Assembly (NCBI GenBank): GCA_900239685.1
Contig: OENT01000209.1
Coordinates: 96,861 to 160,860 of the forward strand
Source: Rotaria macrura
Lineage: Eukaryota > Rotifera > Eurotatoria > Philodinida > Philodinidae
Length of the DNA stretch: 64,000 nt
Direction of reading: 5' to 3'
Part shown: positions 26,092 to 36,892 of the stretch, piece after piece
How positions within the stretch are numbered: the stretch's first letter is position 1
Layout of the letters: every line of letters starts with the position of its first letter
Notes under the pieces: generated by a model
Database searches by the model: none
Seen by the model: the letters and a program-made list of their open reading frames with translations, nothing else
What the model was told of the DNA's origin: nothing
Program-made: the position numbers and the translations under genes

Positions 26092-29000
26092 ATCAATCTC
26101 TCCTATTCAGATATCTGTTTGTTTATTTTTTTTGTCTGTTGTCTCTAAGACATGTTAACTCAAAATTCTTTATTCACTCATTCTCTATATACGATAATAA
26201 ATTGATCTATATTTTGTAATAATTAGCATACACACACTGTTGATGATATTCTATCAATGATCGAAACTCTTCCATTTAATTCATAGTTTTCTCACTGGAC
26301 AGGTTAAACTAGACTTTGGATAGACATGAAACGATTCTATTATGTGACATTTTTTAATCATTCATTCTATAATTATCCTCGACAAAAGAAGAACATTCAC
26401 GTTGAAGTTAAAGTTACTGAAAAATTTCTTGAATTCTTTTTAGCCAATTTATGTTTTTACTGTGTAACGATAATACGTTCGAAGGTTAAAGTGATGTAGT
26501 TCAATAGTTTCTATCTTAAACATTGAAGCGTATATCATACTTAGTAACAAGAGTTTACATGGCATCAAGATATTGAAAAAGTATTGTAATAATTATTTGG
26601 AGAATTCTTCTACACTGAAATAAAATCATCTGAATACATTACCTGTACAGCAGTTCTCATTTTCATTTTCATTTTCATCTTCAATTCAATGCTCTAAAAA
26701 CTCTACCACGTTGTGAAGTATCGAAAACGCATATTAGATATAGTAGAGAGAAGAAAGCACCTTGTACGTATATAATACGTTCTGTTCCAAAATCAATCTA
26801 GAGACAGCTGACTTAGATAAAATTACCATTGCACATATTCAGGATGAGCTACATATATATTTACTAATGTGTTCCCTGCGAATCTTCTTCTCAAAGCTAA
26901 TATATTTTATCCCGATCTATGTTACTTTATCAACAAAAGTTTCAGTGTTGAATAAAAATTACAGCTGAATAAAAGAACGTCGATAGTGTTTTTGCATTTT
27001 ATCATTTCGGTCTAGTAGTTAGAATAATTGAACAACATTCACAGATTAATAATAACAGAATAAATACAGCAAAACATGGTGATGCAATATGCATGAAAGA
27101 AATAAATAATAATTTGCTGTAATACATCTTCTTTCTTTACTTCCAGTAGACAAACCACGGTTAAGCATGTGAAAAAATTGTACATAATTAGTTAGAAAAA
27201 TAATGAAATTTGAAATAATTCGCAACTAGCAATAAACTCACAGTACATTCCTCACTGGAATAATTTGATGCACTCATTGTGTTGTCGGTTCTCCAGTATT
27301 ATGAACCCAACAATCTATTCTTTCGAACATATGATAATACTTGAATATGGTATTTTTAGAAGTTTTTCTCGCAAATCAAACTTATTCAATATCAACAACG
27401 ATGTCCATACAGTAAGTCAATAGAGGATGAAAAAGAAAACCGTTAAAATGAAGATGGATAAGGTTTCTACAAGGACCTAATGTCATTCCATACGTACGTC
27501 ATATCAATATACTATAGCAAGAGGGGAAAATCTCGAATTTTTTAATACTTTTCTTAAGATTCGTAAATTCTTTTGCTAATACTTTGACGGACTTCTGAAT
27601 TATCAAATTCAAGAACACAAATAGTTTCAAACTAATATTTTTAAATGCATGAGAAACATAAGTGTGAATCTTCGTAAAATCTAATTTTCGATTGATCCAA
27701 TCATGAAATTTTCTTTCTACGGTTGTTGGAAATTAGAATTTTTCTTACGTTTCTCACAATCAAGATAAAACAATTCGATTCATTTCTTATCTACAATTTC
27801 TTTTTCTATTATTGAAAATGATTGAAATAGGATTCTACATATAGAAATTGGAACCTTTCTTTTTTCCTAAAAGATATCAGTTTCTACTAGCACTTATATA
27901 GAACTATGTATGTATATATTTAATATAACAGATACAAACGAAGTTAGTAATCATTCATCTGTAGTAGCTAATAGTTGTGTTTGAAAATATCGTCCTTTTG
28001 AATCTCTACATGATACAATCTATAATTATATCACCATCAAGTAGACACATAAGACTTGTAGTAATAAAAAGCATACACCCATGCTGATGCCGTAATGTAA
28101 AAATAGTGGTTCATATTCATCACTTAAAATAAACTTTATCGATCTTCTGATATTCTATGCAAACATCAATGAGAACTTTCTACAATATGACGCATGAATT
28201 CTCATTATTCAGTGTAGCCACATATATATATATATAATGATTATTTGATGGAGCTATATACTAACTTATGATGGTAATACATTAGTTGAATTTCCTCAAA
28301 GATATTCATATAACAGACGATTCAAAATAATGTGGTATCATTCAGTTTGATCCAAAAAACTTTATGTAATGTTTTCATTTTGGTAACGGCAATAAACTAT
28401 GGTTGACTATTGCCAAATAAACTTATCATGCCACAAAATGATGCTTATGAAGGTTTATAACTCAATCAACTCATTATTTTCTATGTATCAAGTCTTTTTT
28501 CATGAAGAACATGACCTACAATTAGAATTGGAAAGTCTTGGATAATTATTTCAGAAGTAATTGAAAAACGGATTTATCCTTGTCACATAAATGATTGTAT
28601 CACAAGATGAAAAAGTATCTAGGGACCATGGAAGGGGTTAGTAAAAACAATCAAAGAATCGTATTCTTTGAACATTAAAATTAACTCAATACAAGCCATA
28701 GGAGAACTGTGCCCGATTAGACCATGGCAATGTAAACTAGGCATAGTAGCAGCGAAACTGTATTTGTAGTAGATTTTTCATAGCAAAACTATTCCGTTAG
28801 AACAAAGAAAAACAGATTAATATGTACATAGTGTTAGTCAAGAGCCATCTATATTCATTTTCAATCGGGTGAAAGTATATTTCTATAGTCATGAAAACGA
28901 TCATCTAGCATATTTTTAGATTACCCTTCTCATAGGTAAACAATGATATATCTATGTTCATCTTGAAAAAGATAAATCACAATAAAACTCCGCTTCTGAT

Positions 29001-29098
29001 TTATTTGAAATTCTATTACAAAATAAAGGATTTTCTCTTGAATATTTATTTGTGTAGAAAAAAAAAGATTATGTATGAATTAACAAACAAACAACAGA
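26092..29098. other. Intergenic AT-rich DNA
   Basis: About 3 kb with no coding segment recognised. Simple-sequence tracts occur: a run of CATTTT units near 26660 and a TA run near 28220. AATAAA on the minus strand (TTTATT at 29045-29050) is the likely polyadenylation signal of UBXN1. Confidence 0.5.
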
Positions 29099-30716
29099 TC
29101 AAGTTTGAAAATGAGTGAGTTCTTTTACGATAAGTGATCCTGATGGAACCAGACCTACAATAAAATAAAAACAGTTACATGAAAACAACGGCAGTTATTC
29201 TTTTTTATTTACCGAGCTGAGTCAATGTTGAATTGTTGTCACCATCATGAAATTCTTTTTTCGGAAAGTTTTGTAGGAGCTGAAATGGACGAGATTGTAG
29301 CGTTTGACGTACCCATTCAACAACTTTTTCGAATCGATCAGTTGCTTTAAATGTTTGTCTTAATGTTGTTCCATCTGATAAACGAACTTGAAGATTGCAT
29401 TCATCATATTGTCGGGCTGGTTGTGGTGCAGCAACATGTTGAGGTTTCGCCGGTGGAACATCTCCAACTACGCCTCCACTTTTTTCTGCAGCTGCCTTTT
29501 CTCGACGAGCACGTTTATCAGCTTCGATTTGTTCAATAGCACGTTGTTTAGCTCGTTGCGTTTCAAGTTTTTCACGACGATTTGCTTCCGCAATTTTTTT
29601 CATTTCGTCTTCTTCTCGCCTTTAAAAGACAAGAAAAACAAATCAGATGTTTATGAAAATGTCAGCAGCACGATTAAACTTCAAAATAATGGCCTAGTAG
29701 TTATCACAAGTAAATAAACAAATTTCGCCTAGTTTTGAAATGAATCCTTTCAGACGTAGTGTGTACTCACCTTCAGAATCGTAACATGGAAGTCATTTTA
29801 CGTGGTAAAACAAAACAATGTTGACGAAGGCTATACAATCGTTTATCAGTAACGGCTGACATGATCTGCACAGAACTCGATTGTTTACTCTTACATTTTA
29901 AACTGTTCGTTTTAGGACCTTGTTCCTCAAAATGTAATCGAATAATTCATATCTGTAGAAAACATTTATTTACTTTTGCTTAATTTCGGATAATGTCTTG
30001 CTGTCGGCAATACGTTTCTTTTCCATTTCAATTGCATTCTTTTCATCTGTTGCCTGTTGTTCCTTACGTCGAGCAACAATACGTTCTTGAATTCTAAATG
30101 AACAAATATGAAATAATCGCTTTAAACAGCAAAAACAAAAATCTAGAAGTATAGTTTGTACTTCTTCTTCATTGCTTCTTTTTCTTCTGCTGTTAACGGT
30201 TGGATGGCTTGTGCACATTCAGAAAAACTTGAATGATTTGTTCGCATAGCATGAGCTGTTGCTGCATCAGCATCCTTCAATAATTTACCACATCTAAAAT
30301 GTATTCATATAGAATAGAAAAATAAGAAGTCAATCTATTTTCTCCTGTACTTACTCATCACATTTTAACGAATTTGCTTCAGCTGAAGTATCAGTCGTCG
30401 TTGCTGTACTATCACTAGAATTTAAATTAAGTACCGGTTGAGAACTAGCTACATCACCCAATCCTATTTTATTCTCATGTGTCGTTATCCTATATGAATG
30501 AATACATTATTTTGGAAAATTTCCCTTAAAACGTTTACCAATCAATAGCTTGTTCCATGCTTTCGGCCTTTCCTACATTAATTGCACTATCACTTTGAAA
30601 GAAAAACAAGAATAACGTCAAGTTATTTGTATACGAAGAACGAAACAGCAATAAATCAACACATACATTTGATTTTGTTCAAAACCCATTTCGATCAGTT
30701 GTTCAGTGAGAGACAT
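29099..30716 (-). CDS. UBXN1: UBX domain-containing protein 1 (p97 cofactor)
   Basis: UBXN1 (SAKS1) binds ubiquitin through an N-terminal UBA domain and the AAA ATPase p97/VCP through a C-terminal UBX domain. It acts in proteasomal and ER-associated degradation and, in vertebrates, is reported to dampen RIG-I-MAVS signalling. About 318 residues from roughly seven exons. UBA: LTEQLIEMGFEQNQ, continuing after an intron to SAINVGKAESMEQAIDW. Then a C2H2-like finger (CDECGKLL followed by HAMRTNH), a long charged coiled coil (KKRIADSK through EANRREKLE), and a UBX domain from NLQVRLSDGTTLRQTF to LLQNFPKKEF. The last exon (29099-29154) adds LVPSGSLIV, the standard end of UBX domains, joined in phase across the intron 29155-29212. 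Start codon at 30714-30716. Divergent spacing to the next minus-strand gene is only about 140 bp. Confidence 0.93.
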
Positions 30717-30855
30717 GATTATAAGCTATCTGAAAAAAAAGTGAGCTAAATCATTGAAAATATTGCAAATAAAAAGTCAATTATCAATATTCTAACGTTC
30801 TATTAAAATATAATAAATATCAAAGACAAAAACGGAGCAAGTTGCATTTTTTTTT

Positions 30856-33240
30856 TCAAAGATTGAAGCACTCCTTGGCTTTGTTAACAACCATATCAGC
30901 GATTGGTAATGATGATGTCGCTGCAGGGCTTGGCGCATTTCGTACATGTAAAATATGATTCTTAAGATCACCACTATTCACTGTTTCGAAAACAAAATCT
31001 TCAACAAGATTTCCATCGGCCGACAATGCTTGTGCTCGAACACCACTTGGACCCCTAGATAAAAGATGTAAGTATACGTTTAGTTTTCAATTCACAATCT
31101 ATAAAAATTACCGTTCAACATCGTTAACAGTTAGAGCTGGTACAAATTTTTGCAACTCATGAACTGTAGCCGGTAGTGAAAAAGCACGACGCATTTCATT
31201 GAGACCAAAGCCGAAATGTTTCCAAGCAAGTTTACGAAGGCCACTAGCATAGATAAACATCAATAGAATTAATTCTAAGATCTAAATTTTTACAAGTTCA
31301 TCGATTACATTTGTTCTTCAAATTACATAAAACTAGTTTCAAGTGTAAAACGAAAAATCTCATGTATTATCAACAGGCGAGTGTGCTAGACTTCATGGGT
31401 TCTAACTTAACATCTTATATAACTACAAGAACAGTTGCGGTGTATTTAACTGATACAATTATGAAGTTCAATGATAAGAAAATTGTGAACACTGGTCTCG
31501 TTTATCGTGTAGATTATTTCTGAGAAAAGTATCGGTATTTGTACAGAAAAATCAAATATGACTTAAACTTGACAGAAATCAACAATTCACTGTTCAGCAT
31601 AGTTTGACATTTATCGAAAATAATATAATGGTCGAACTATAAACCATTATCTTGTCGTCATTCTATCTCAGTATGTTCATGGATGTTACCCAACGGACAA
31701 TTTACTGCTAGAACAACCAGAGTAAAGTAAAGGAATCAGTGAACTGAACTTTTCTGTCAAATCTCGAAATATTTTTAATTTTAAAAATAAAATCGATCGA
31801 ATCAAGACAAAACTACGACTATCTTTCAAACATCTTGCAAACGATAATAGTTGCACAATTATTCATGAGATCAATAGTAGAGATGAGAAGTTTCGGATTT
31901 TAATCTGTGCCGTTGGCTTTTCTAATTTTCATTAAACATTCAAGAATGTGCTTCAATTGTGAAAGAAACTCGGATTTATTTCAGTGGACTCGATCGAAAT
32001 TTCAAGTTTAATCACCTATTAAATGCATGTTCAATCGTATCTTGAATGTTGAAATCAAACAGACCATATCCTTCACGTTTCAAACAAAGAACTGCATTAG
32101 GACCGAGCCAAATCGAACCATCCATTCTGGGAGTGAAATGAACTCCTATAATTGTTTAAAAATTACATTGAAAAATAAAATACGACAACGATTTGTACAG
32201 TTTCTTCAATAGTTACCAAGAAAAGGAAATCTTGGATCTGGAACTGGATAAATGTTTCCATTAATTTTCAATTGATCCGTCTTTGATTTCAGTATAAGAT
32301 AATCGCCACGAAATGGTACGATGGTCGGATTCTTTGGACCTCCCGAAGCTACAGCAAGTTGATCAGCTTGCAATCCACCACAAGTTATTACATAACGGGT
32401 TAAGAATGTTGACTAAATGAATCTATATACATGATTCAAACAACACAAGTAAGCACAGAAGATACTTACATTGGTTTTACTTTTAACAAGAACTGGATAT
32501 GAAGCATCACCGGATGAAAGAAATTTTTCAACTTCAAAATTAAGAGCGATACGTCCATCAAGTTGTTCAAAACTTTTACCAAAATGCCGACATACTAAAG
32601 CGTAATCAATGATACCTGTATGTGGACTATGTATTGCTCGAATACCCTTTTTTATATTTTACAAAAAAACAAATGAAAACAAGTACTAAATCATTCCACC
32701 TTATCTTACTCGGCAATTAGGCTCGATCTCTCTGATTTGTTTCGAATCCAGCAACTTAACATCCTGAACACCGTTTTCTTGAGCTTGTCGATATATATTA
32801 TCGAGACGTGTTAATTGATCACTTTCAACAGCAACAATTAACTGAAACAAAAAAATCAAAGATTATACAATACTGAATAAAAAAACAAAACAATGTTGTT
32901 TTCTCTAACTTTTCCACACTTTTTATATGGAATATGATTAGCATCGCAGTATTCATACATTCTTCTTAAACCTTCAGTACAAAGCTTTGCTTTAAGTGAA
33001 CCAGTTTTATAATAAATTCCAGCATGAATGACACCGGAGTTATGACCTGTTTGATGTTTTGCTAAAATACATTTTGACATATATTTAGATTAAAATTTGA
33101 TGGTCACTTTTCGACAAACCTAAAACATTTTCTTTTTCGACTAGTAAACATTTCAAGTGTGAAAATGTTAACTTTAGTTGTCGAGCGACAGCTGCACCCA
33201 CAATACCACCACCCACAATAAGACAATCGAATTTTTGCAT
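30856..33240 (-). CDS. L2HGDH: L-2-hydroxyglutarate dehydrogenase
   Basis: FAD-linked mitochondrial enzyme that oxidises L-2-hydroxyglutarate to 2-oxoglutarate, a metabolite-repair step. The gene has several short introns and one of roughly 0.77 kb (about 31250-32010). The protein begins [20 protein letters not shown], the dinucleotide-binding GxGxxG-type fold at the very N-terminus. Then come [19 protein letters not shown], the conserved segment of the family, and [15 protein letters not shown]. Further on are [13 protein letters not shown] and IVPFRGDYL, then [11 protein letters not shown], and near the C-terminus [16 protein letters not shown] and [17 protein letters not shown], all typical. 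About 440 residues. The start at 33238-33240 leaves no mitochondrial presequence; an additional upstream exon could supply one, but I cannot identify it. The stop is TGA at 30856-30858. Confidence 0.93.
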
Positions 33241-33898
33241 CTGAAATGAAGACGAACATCAATCACAAAAGTACCTATGCAATCAAAATTCATTTTGATC
33301 CCTCAAATAATCTTCTTCTCTTGTATGATTTTTCGGTGCGATATACCCCTACCCATATTTGTTATACAGCAGAATTCGAACGATCTACTTGTTGAAATAA
33401 TATGAATACTAATCATATCTTATAAATTTACGAAGATTTTCAATTAATTTTACAAACGTCAACGTTAACATGAAAGTTAGGGTAACCTCTATTCTCTGTG
33501 AAGCATCCATTTCGTGTTCTATTGTTAATGCGGATATGAATTTCAAAGAGAAAAGCATTGAATAATCTCGCCTCTATCCGGGATTCGAACATGCCGCAAC
33601 AATAGATTCTTTTCGAAAAATTACATCTGGGGAGAAATTCGATTCTTTTCATTTTATGATGTCACGAAAGAGAATGATTCGAAAAATATCAAGCCAATCA
33701 AAGAAAATAAGAAATTGAGTTTGATAAGAACAAACATACGTAATGTTGCTTATCTTTTTATTGAATTTCAAGGGATTCCTATTTTTAATGTTTGCTCAGA
33801 ATGTTTAGTTTACTTGACGCAATGAAATAAAAGCAATACTCGTACAACTAATTAAAATTGGACCCGGGACGGATAAAACAGCTTTTCAGCCACCAGTA
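33241..33898. other. Intergenic, upstream of L2HGDH
   Basis: Presumed promoter side of L2HGDH. A tRNA B-box-like word (GTTCGAATCC on the minus strand, about 33580-33590) is present, but the surrounding sequence does not fold as a tRNA. A right-flank CACCAGTA at 33891-33898 is one half of the direct repeat around the next element. Confidence 0.45.
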
Positions 33899-33899
33899 C

Positions 33900-34320
33900 A
33901 ATCCATTAATTTATATCGAGTTAGTAAACAGGATGAATTCTGATAGTTTGTTTTGTCAAAAGTGATATTGATGATTTTTATCCTTCGGGCTACCCCACAT
34001 GTTTCATAAGAAAAACTGATTTCGTTTTCAACGAACTAAAATTCGTTGTAGTTGCAGATTGACGAGTGATGATAACGTGTAATCATAATGAAATTTCACG
34101 AAACTCGTTTGTTTATGAAACTGATTTAACCACTGCATCGTCAGTCCACTCATGAAATATATGTACTTGTTAGAATATAATGAAAGCGTTTAATCTAACC
34201 TAGGCTTTAGAGGTCTCTACGAATCGAAACCTTTTAAGGCTAAACAAATAAATATGATTTTTCAAAAGAAAAACGTGTCAGTTGCTGGTTCAACATTGAG
34301 CATGTTCTTTAAATATAGCT
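33900..34320 (+). repeat. Left terminal inverted repeat of foldback element
   Basis: Mirrors 35066-35487 with scattered substitutions and small differences, for example TTTATCCTTCGGGCTACCCC here against a TTGTATCCTTCGGG equivalent there. No ORF. Confidence 0.85.
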
Positions 34321-35065
34321 ACTTTACCGCAAATAATTTCTAATAAACCTGTCTTATTATTGTCCTTTCATACACATCAGCAAAACATGTGATTTCCTGA
34401 CGCTCTTTTTATTTTCTTTCAGTGTTTTCATATCCGTCGGCTTCATTGATCATGAATTATTAAAAGTCCTGTCGATATTAACAACTTGCGTACTCATCAT
34501 ATATATTTTTGCATTGGAAGCAACCTGAATTCAGGCGGAAACATAGAAAACTGCAGAGAAGCATTCATTCTTTAGGCTTCTAACCATCTCTCACATCATT
34601 TACTTTGTATCTGAGAATCTGGATTGACACAACAGACGCAATTATTGTATATCTCAAATACGATGTTTCGATAAAATTGTTTTTCTACTGAAAACCATCC
34701 AGTTACATGACAGTTAATCCAAAATAATGAAAAAAAATCACCATTACTCCGATTTCTCACTAGTCTACAATCGACTTTCGACCTTGCCCGCTACTACTTA
34801 TACACGACGGAATGTGATTTAGATTAGATATGTTGTTAAAGATTTTTTTAAAGTGATTTTCACTTTGTGTTTCGACCTTCTACGTACGTAGGACGGATAG
34901 TTGAGTAAACGATCGATTTTTCTTTAATTCACACTTTTCATCTAGTTACACAACTCTTTCTCTACTTCTCAGTTAACTAGTCGATAGAGCATGAAACAGT
35001 CACCTTGCCATTCAAATTTCACAGCGTGATAAGACAGGCTTCGTTGAAAATTCTTTTCTGAAAAG

Positions 35066-35487
35066 AGTTATATCTAAAGAACATGCTCAATGTTGAACCA
35101 GCAACTGACACGTTTTTCTTTTGAAAAATCATATTTATTTATTTAGCCTTAAAAGGTTTCGATTTGTAGAGACCTCTAAAGCCTAGCGTAGATCAAATGC
35201 TTTTCATTATATTCTAACAAGTACATATATTTCATGAGTGGACTGACGATGCAGTGGTTAAATCAGTTTCATAAACAAACGAGTTTCGTGAAATTTCATT
35301 ATGATTACACGTTATCATCACTCGTCAATCTGCAACTACAACGAATTTTAGTTCGTTGAAAACGAAATCAGTTTTTCTCATGAAACATGTGGGGTAGCCC
35401 GAAGGATACAAGTCATCAATATCACTTTCGACAAAACAATCTATCAGAATTCATCCTGTTTACTAACTCGATATAAATTAATGGATT
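35066..35487 (-). repeat. Right terminal inverted repeat of foldback element
   Basis: Reverse-complement partner of 33900-34320. The two arms have almost equal length. Confidence 0.85.
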
Positions 35488-35729
35488 CTAAAAAAACACC
35501 AGTATCCAGCGGAATCTTTTATTGGCATTCTACGTTTTTGATATACGTATGTCAAGATTGTAAGAGACAGAGTCCTTAATTTTAATTTTGAAAGAAATCA
35601 TCTCTGTTTTCAATTCGGAAAATAATTTGTAGGATTTCAAAAGTCATAGTATGGATGAAGTCTCTGTCTGCCAAAATGTGCGAATCTAAATACTGAAAGA
35701 GTACATGTATCTTATTTTACAGATGTAAT

Positions 35730-36892
35730 TAGGGGTGACCCTTTATTTTTATTTTCCTTTAAAATAAAGGATAAAGATAAATGATTAATTTATCTTTATT
35801 TTTTAAAAATAAATGAATCCTTTACTTTAAAAAAATAAAGATAAATAAATAAATGAATCCTTTATCTTTAAAAAATTAAGNNNNNNNNNNNNNNNNNNNN
35901 NNNNNNNNNNNNNNNNNNNNNNNNNNNNNNNNNNNNNNNNNNNNNNNNNNNNNNNNNNNNNNNNNNNNNNNNNNNNNNNNNNNNNNNNNNNNNNNNNNNN
36001 NNNNNNNNNNNNNNNNNNNNNNNNNNNNNNNNNNNNNNNNNNNNNNNNNNNNNNNNNNNNNNNNNNNNNNNNNNNNNNNNNNNNNNNNNNNNNNNNNNNN
36101 NNNNNNNNNNNNNNNNNNNNNNNNNNNNNNNNNNNNNNNNNNNNNNNNNNNNNNNNNNNNNNNNNNNNNNNNNNNNNNNNNNNNNNNNNNNNNNNNNNNN
36201 NNNNNNNNNNNNNNNNNNNNNNNNNNNNNNNNNNNNNNNNNNNNNNNNNNNNNNNNNNNNNNNNNNNNNNNNNNNNNNNNNNNNNNNNNNNNNNNNNNNN
36301 NNNNNNNNNNNNNNNNNNNNNNNNNNNNNNNNNNNNNNNNNNNNNNNNNNNNNNNNNNNNNNNNNNNNNNNNNNNNNNNNNNNNNNNNNNNNNNNNNNNN
36401 NNNNNNNNNNNNNNNNNNNNNNNNNNNNNNNNNNNNNNNNNNNNNNNNNNNNNNNNNNNNNNNNNNNNNNNNNNNNNNNNNNNNNNNNNNNNNNNNNNNN
36501 NNNNNNNNNNNNNNNNNNNNNNNNNNNNNNNNNNNNNNNNNNNNNNNNNNNNNNNNNNNNNNNNNNNNNNNNNNNNNNNNNNNNNNNNNNNNNNNNNNNN
36601 NNNNNNNNNNNNNNNNNNNNNNNNNNNNNNNNNNNNNNNNNNNNNNNNNNNNNNNNNNNNNNNNNNNNNNNNNNNNNNNNNNNNNNNNNNNNNNNNNNNN
36701 NNNNNNNNNNNNNNNNNNNNNNNNNNNNNNNNNNNNNNNNNNNNNNNNNNNCTTAATTTTTTAAAGATAAAGGATTCATTTATTTATTTATCTTTATTTT
36801 TTCTAAGTAAAGGACTCATTTATTTTTAAAAAATAAAGATAAATTAATCATTTATCTTTAAAAAGTAAATTAATAGTAAATGACCACCCCTA
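35730..36892. mobile_element. hAT-like MITE with AT-rich inverted repeats around an N gap
   Basis: Ends are TAGGGGTGACC (35730-35740) and GACCACCCCTA (36882-36892), an imperfect terminal inverted repeat of the TAGGGGTG/CAGGGGTG type common in hAT elements. GATGTAAT occurs directly outside both ends (35722-35729 and 36893-36900), an exact 8-bp duplication as expected for hAT. The visible inner parts are mirrored arrays of TTTATCTTTA, AAAGATAAA and ATGAATCCTTTA words. Positions 35881-36751 are N, so the centre, possibly including any transposase, is unknown. The last bases before the gap (AAAAAATTAAG) are mirrored right after it. Confidence 0.8.
35881..36751. other. Assembly gap (871 N)
   Basis: A run of undetermined bases inside the inverted-repeat element. 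The flanks are reverse complements of each other, the usual cause of such a break. Confidence 0.99.

Larger units (their letters stand above)
33899..35496. mobile_element. Foldback element with ~420-bp terminal inverted repeats
   Basis: Long inverted repeats at 33900-34320 and 35066-35487 match at most positions. Shared blocks, read inward, begin AATCCATTAATTTATATCGAG and include GTGGACTGACGATGCAGTGG, GCAACTGACACGTTTTTC and CATTGAGCATGTTCTTTA. Between them lies about 745 bp without a coding ORF. The 8-bp word CACCAGTA flanks the structure at 33891-33898 and 35497-35504 and may be a target-site duplication. However, the last 9-10 bp on the right (CTAAAAAAA) are not mirrored on the left. The structure is that of a foldback or long-TIR non-autonomous DNA transposon. 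Scattered mismatches between arms show it is not an assembly mirror. Confidence 0.8.

Noticed and set aside
29351..29717. Plus-strand ORFs over UBXN1
   Set aside because: Antisense shadows of the UBX-domain exon.
33560..33610. Possible minus-strand tRNA (GTTCGAATCC B-box-like word)
   Set aside because: The T-stem does not pair and no matching acceptor or D arm lies at tRNA distance.
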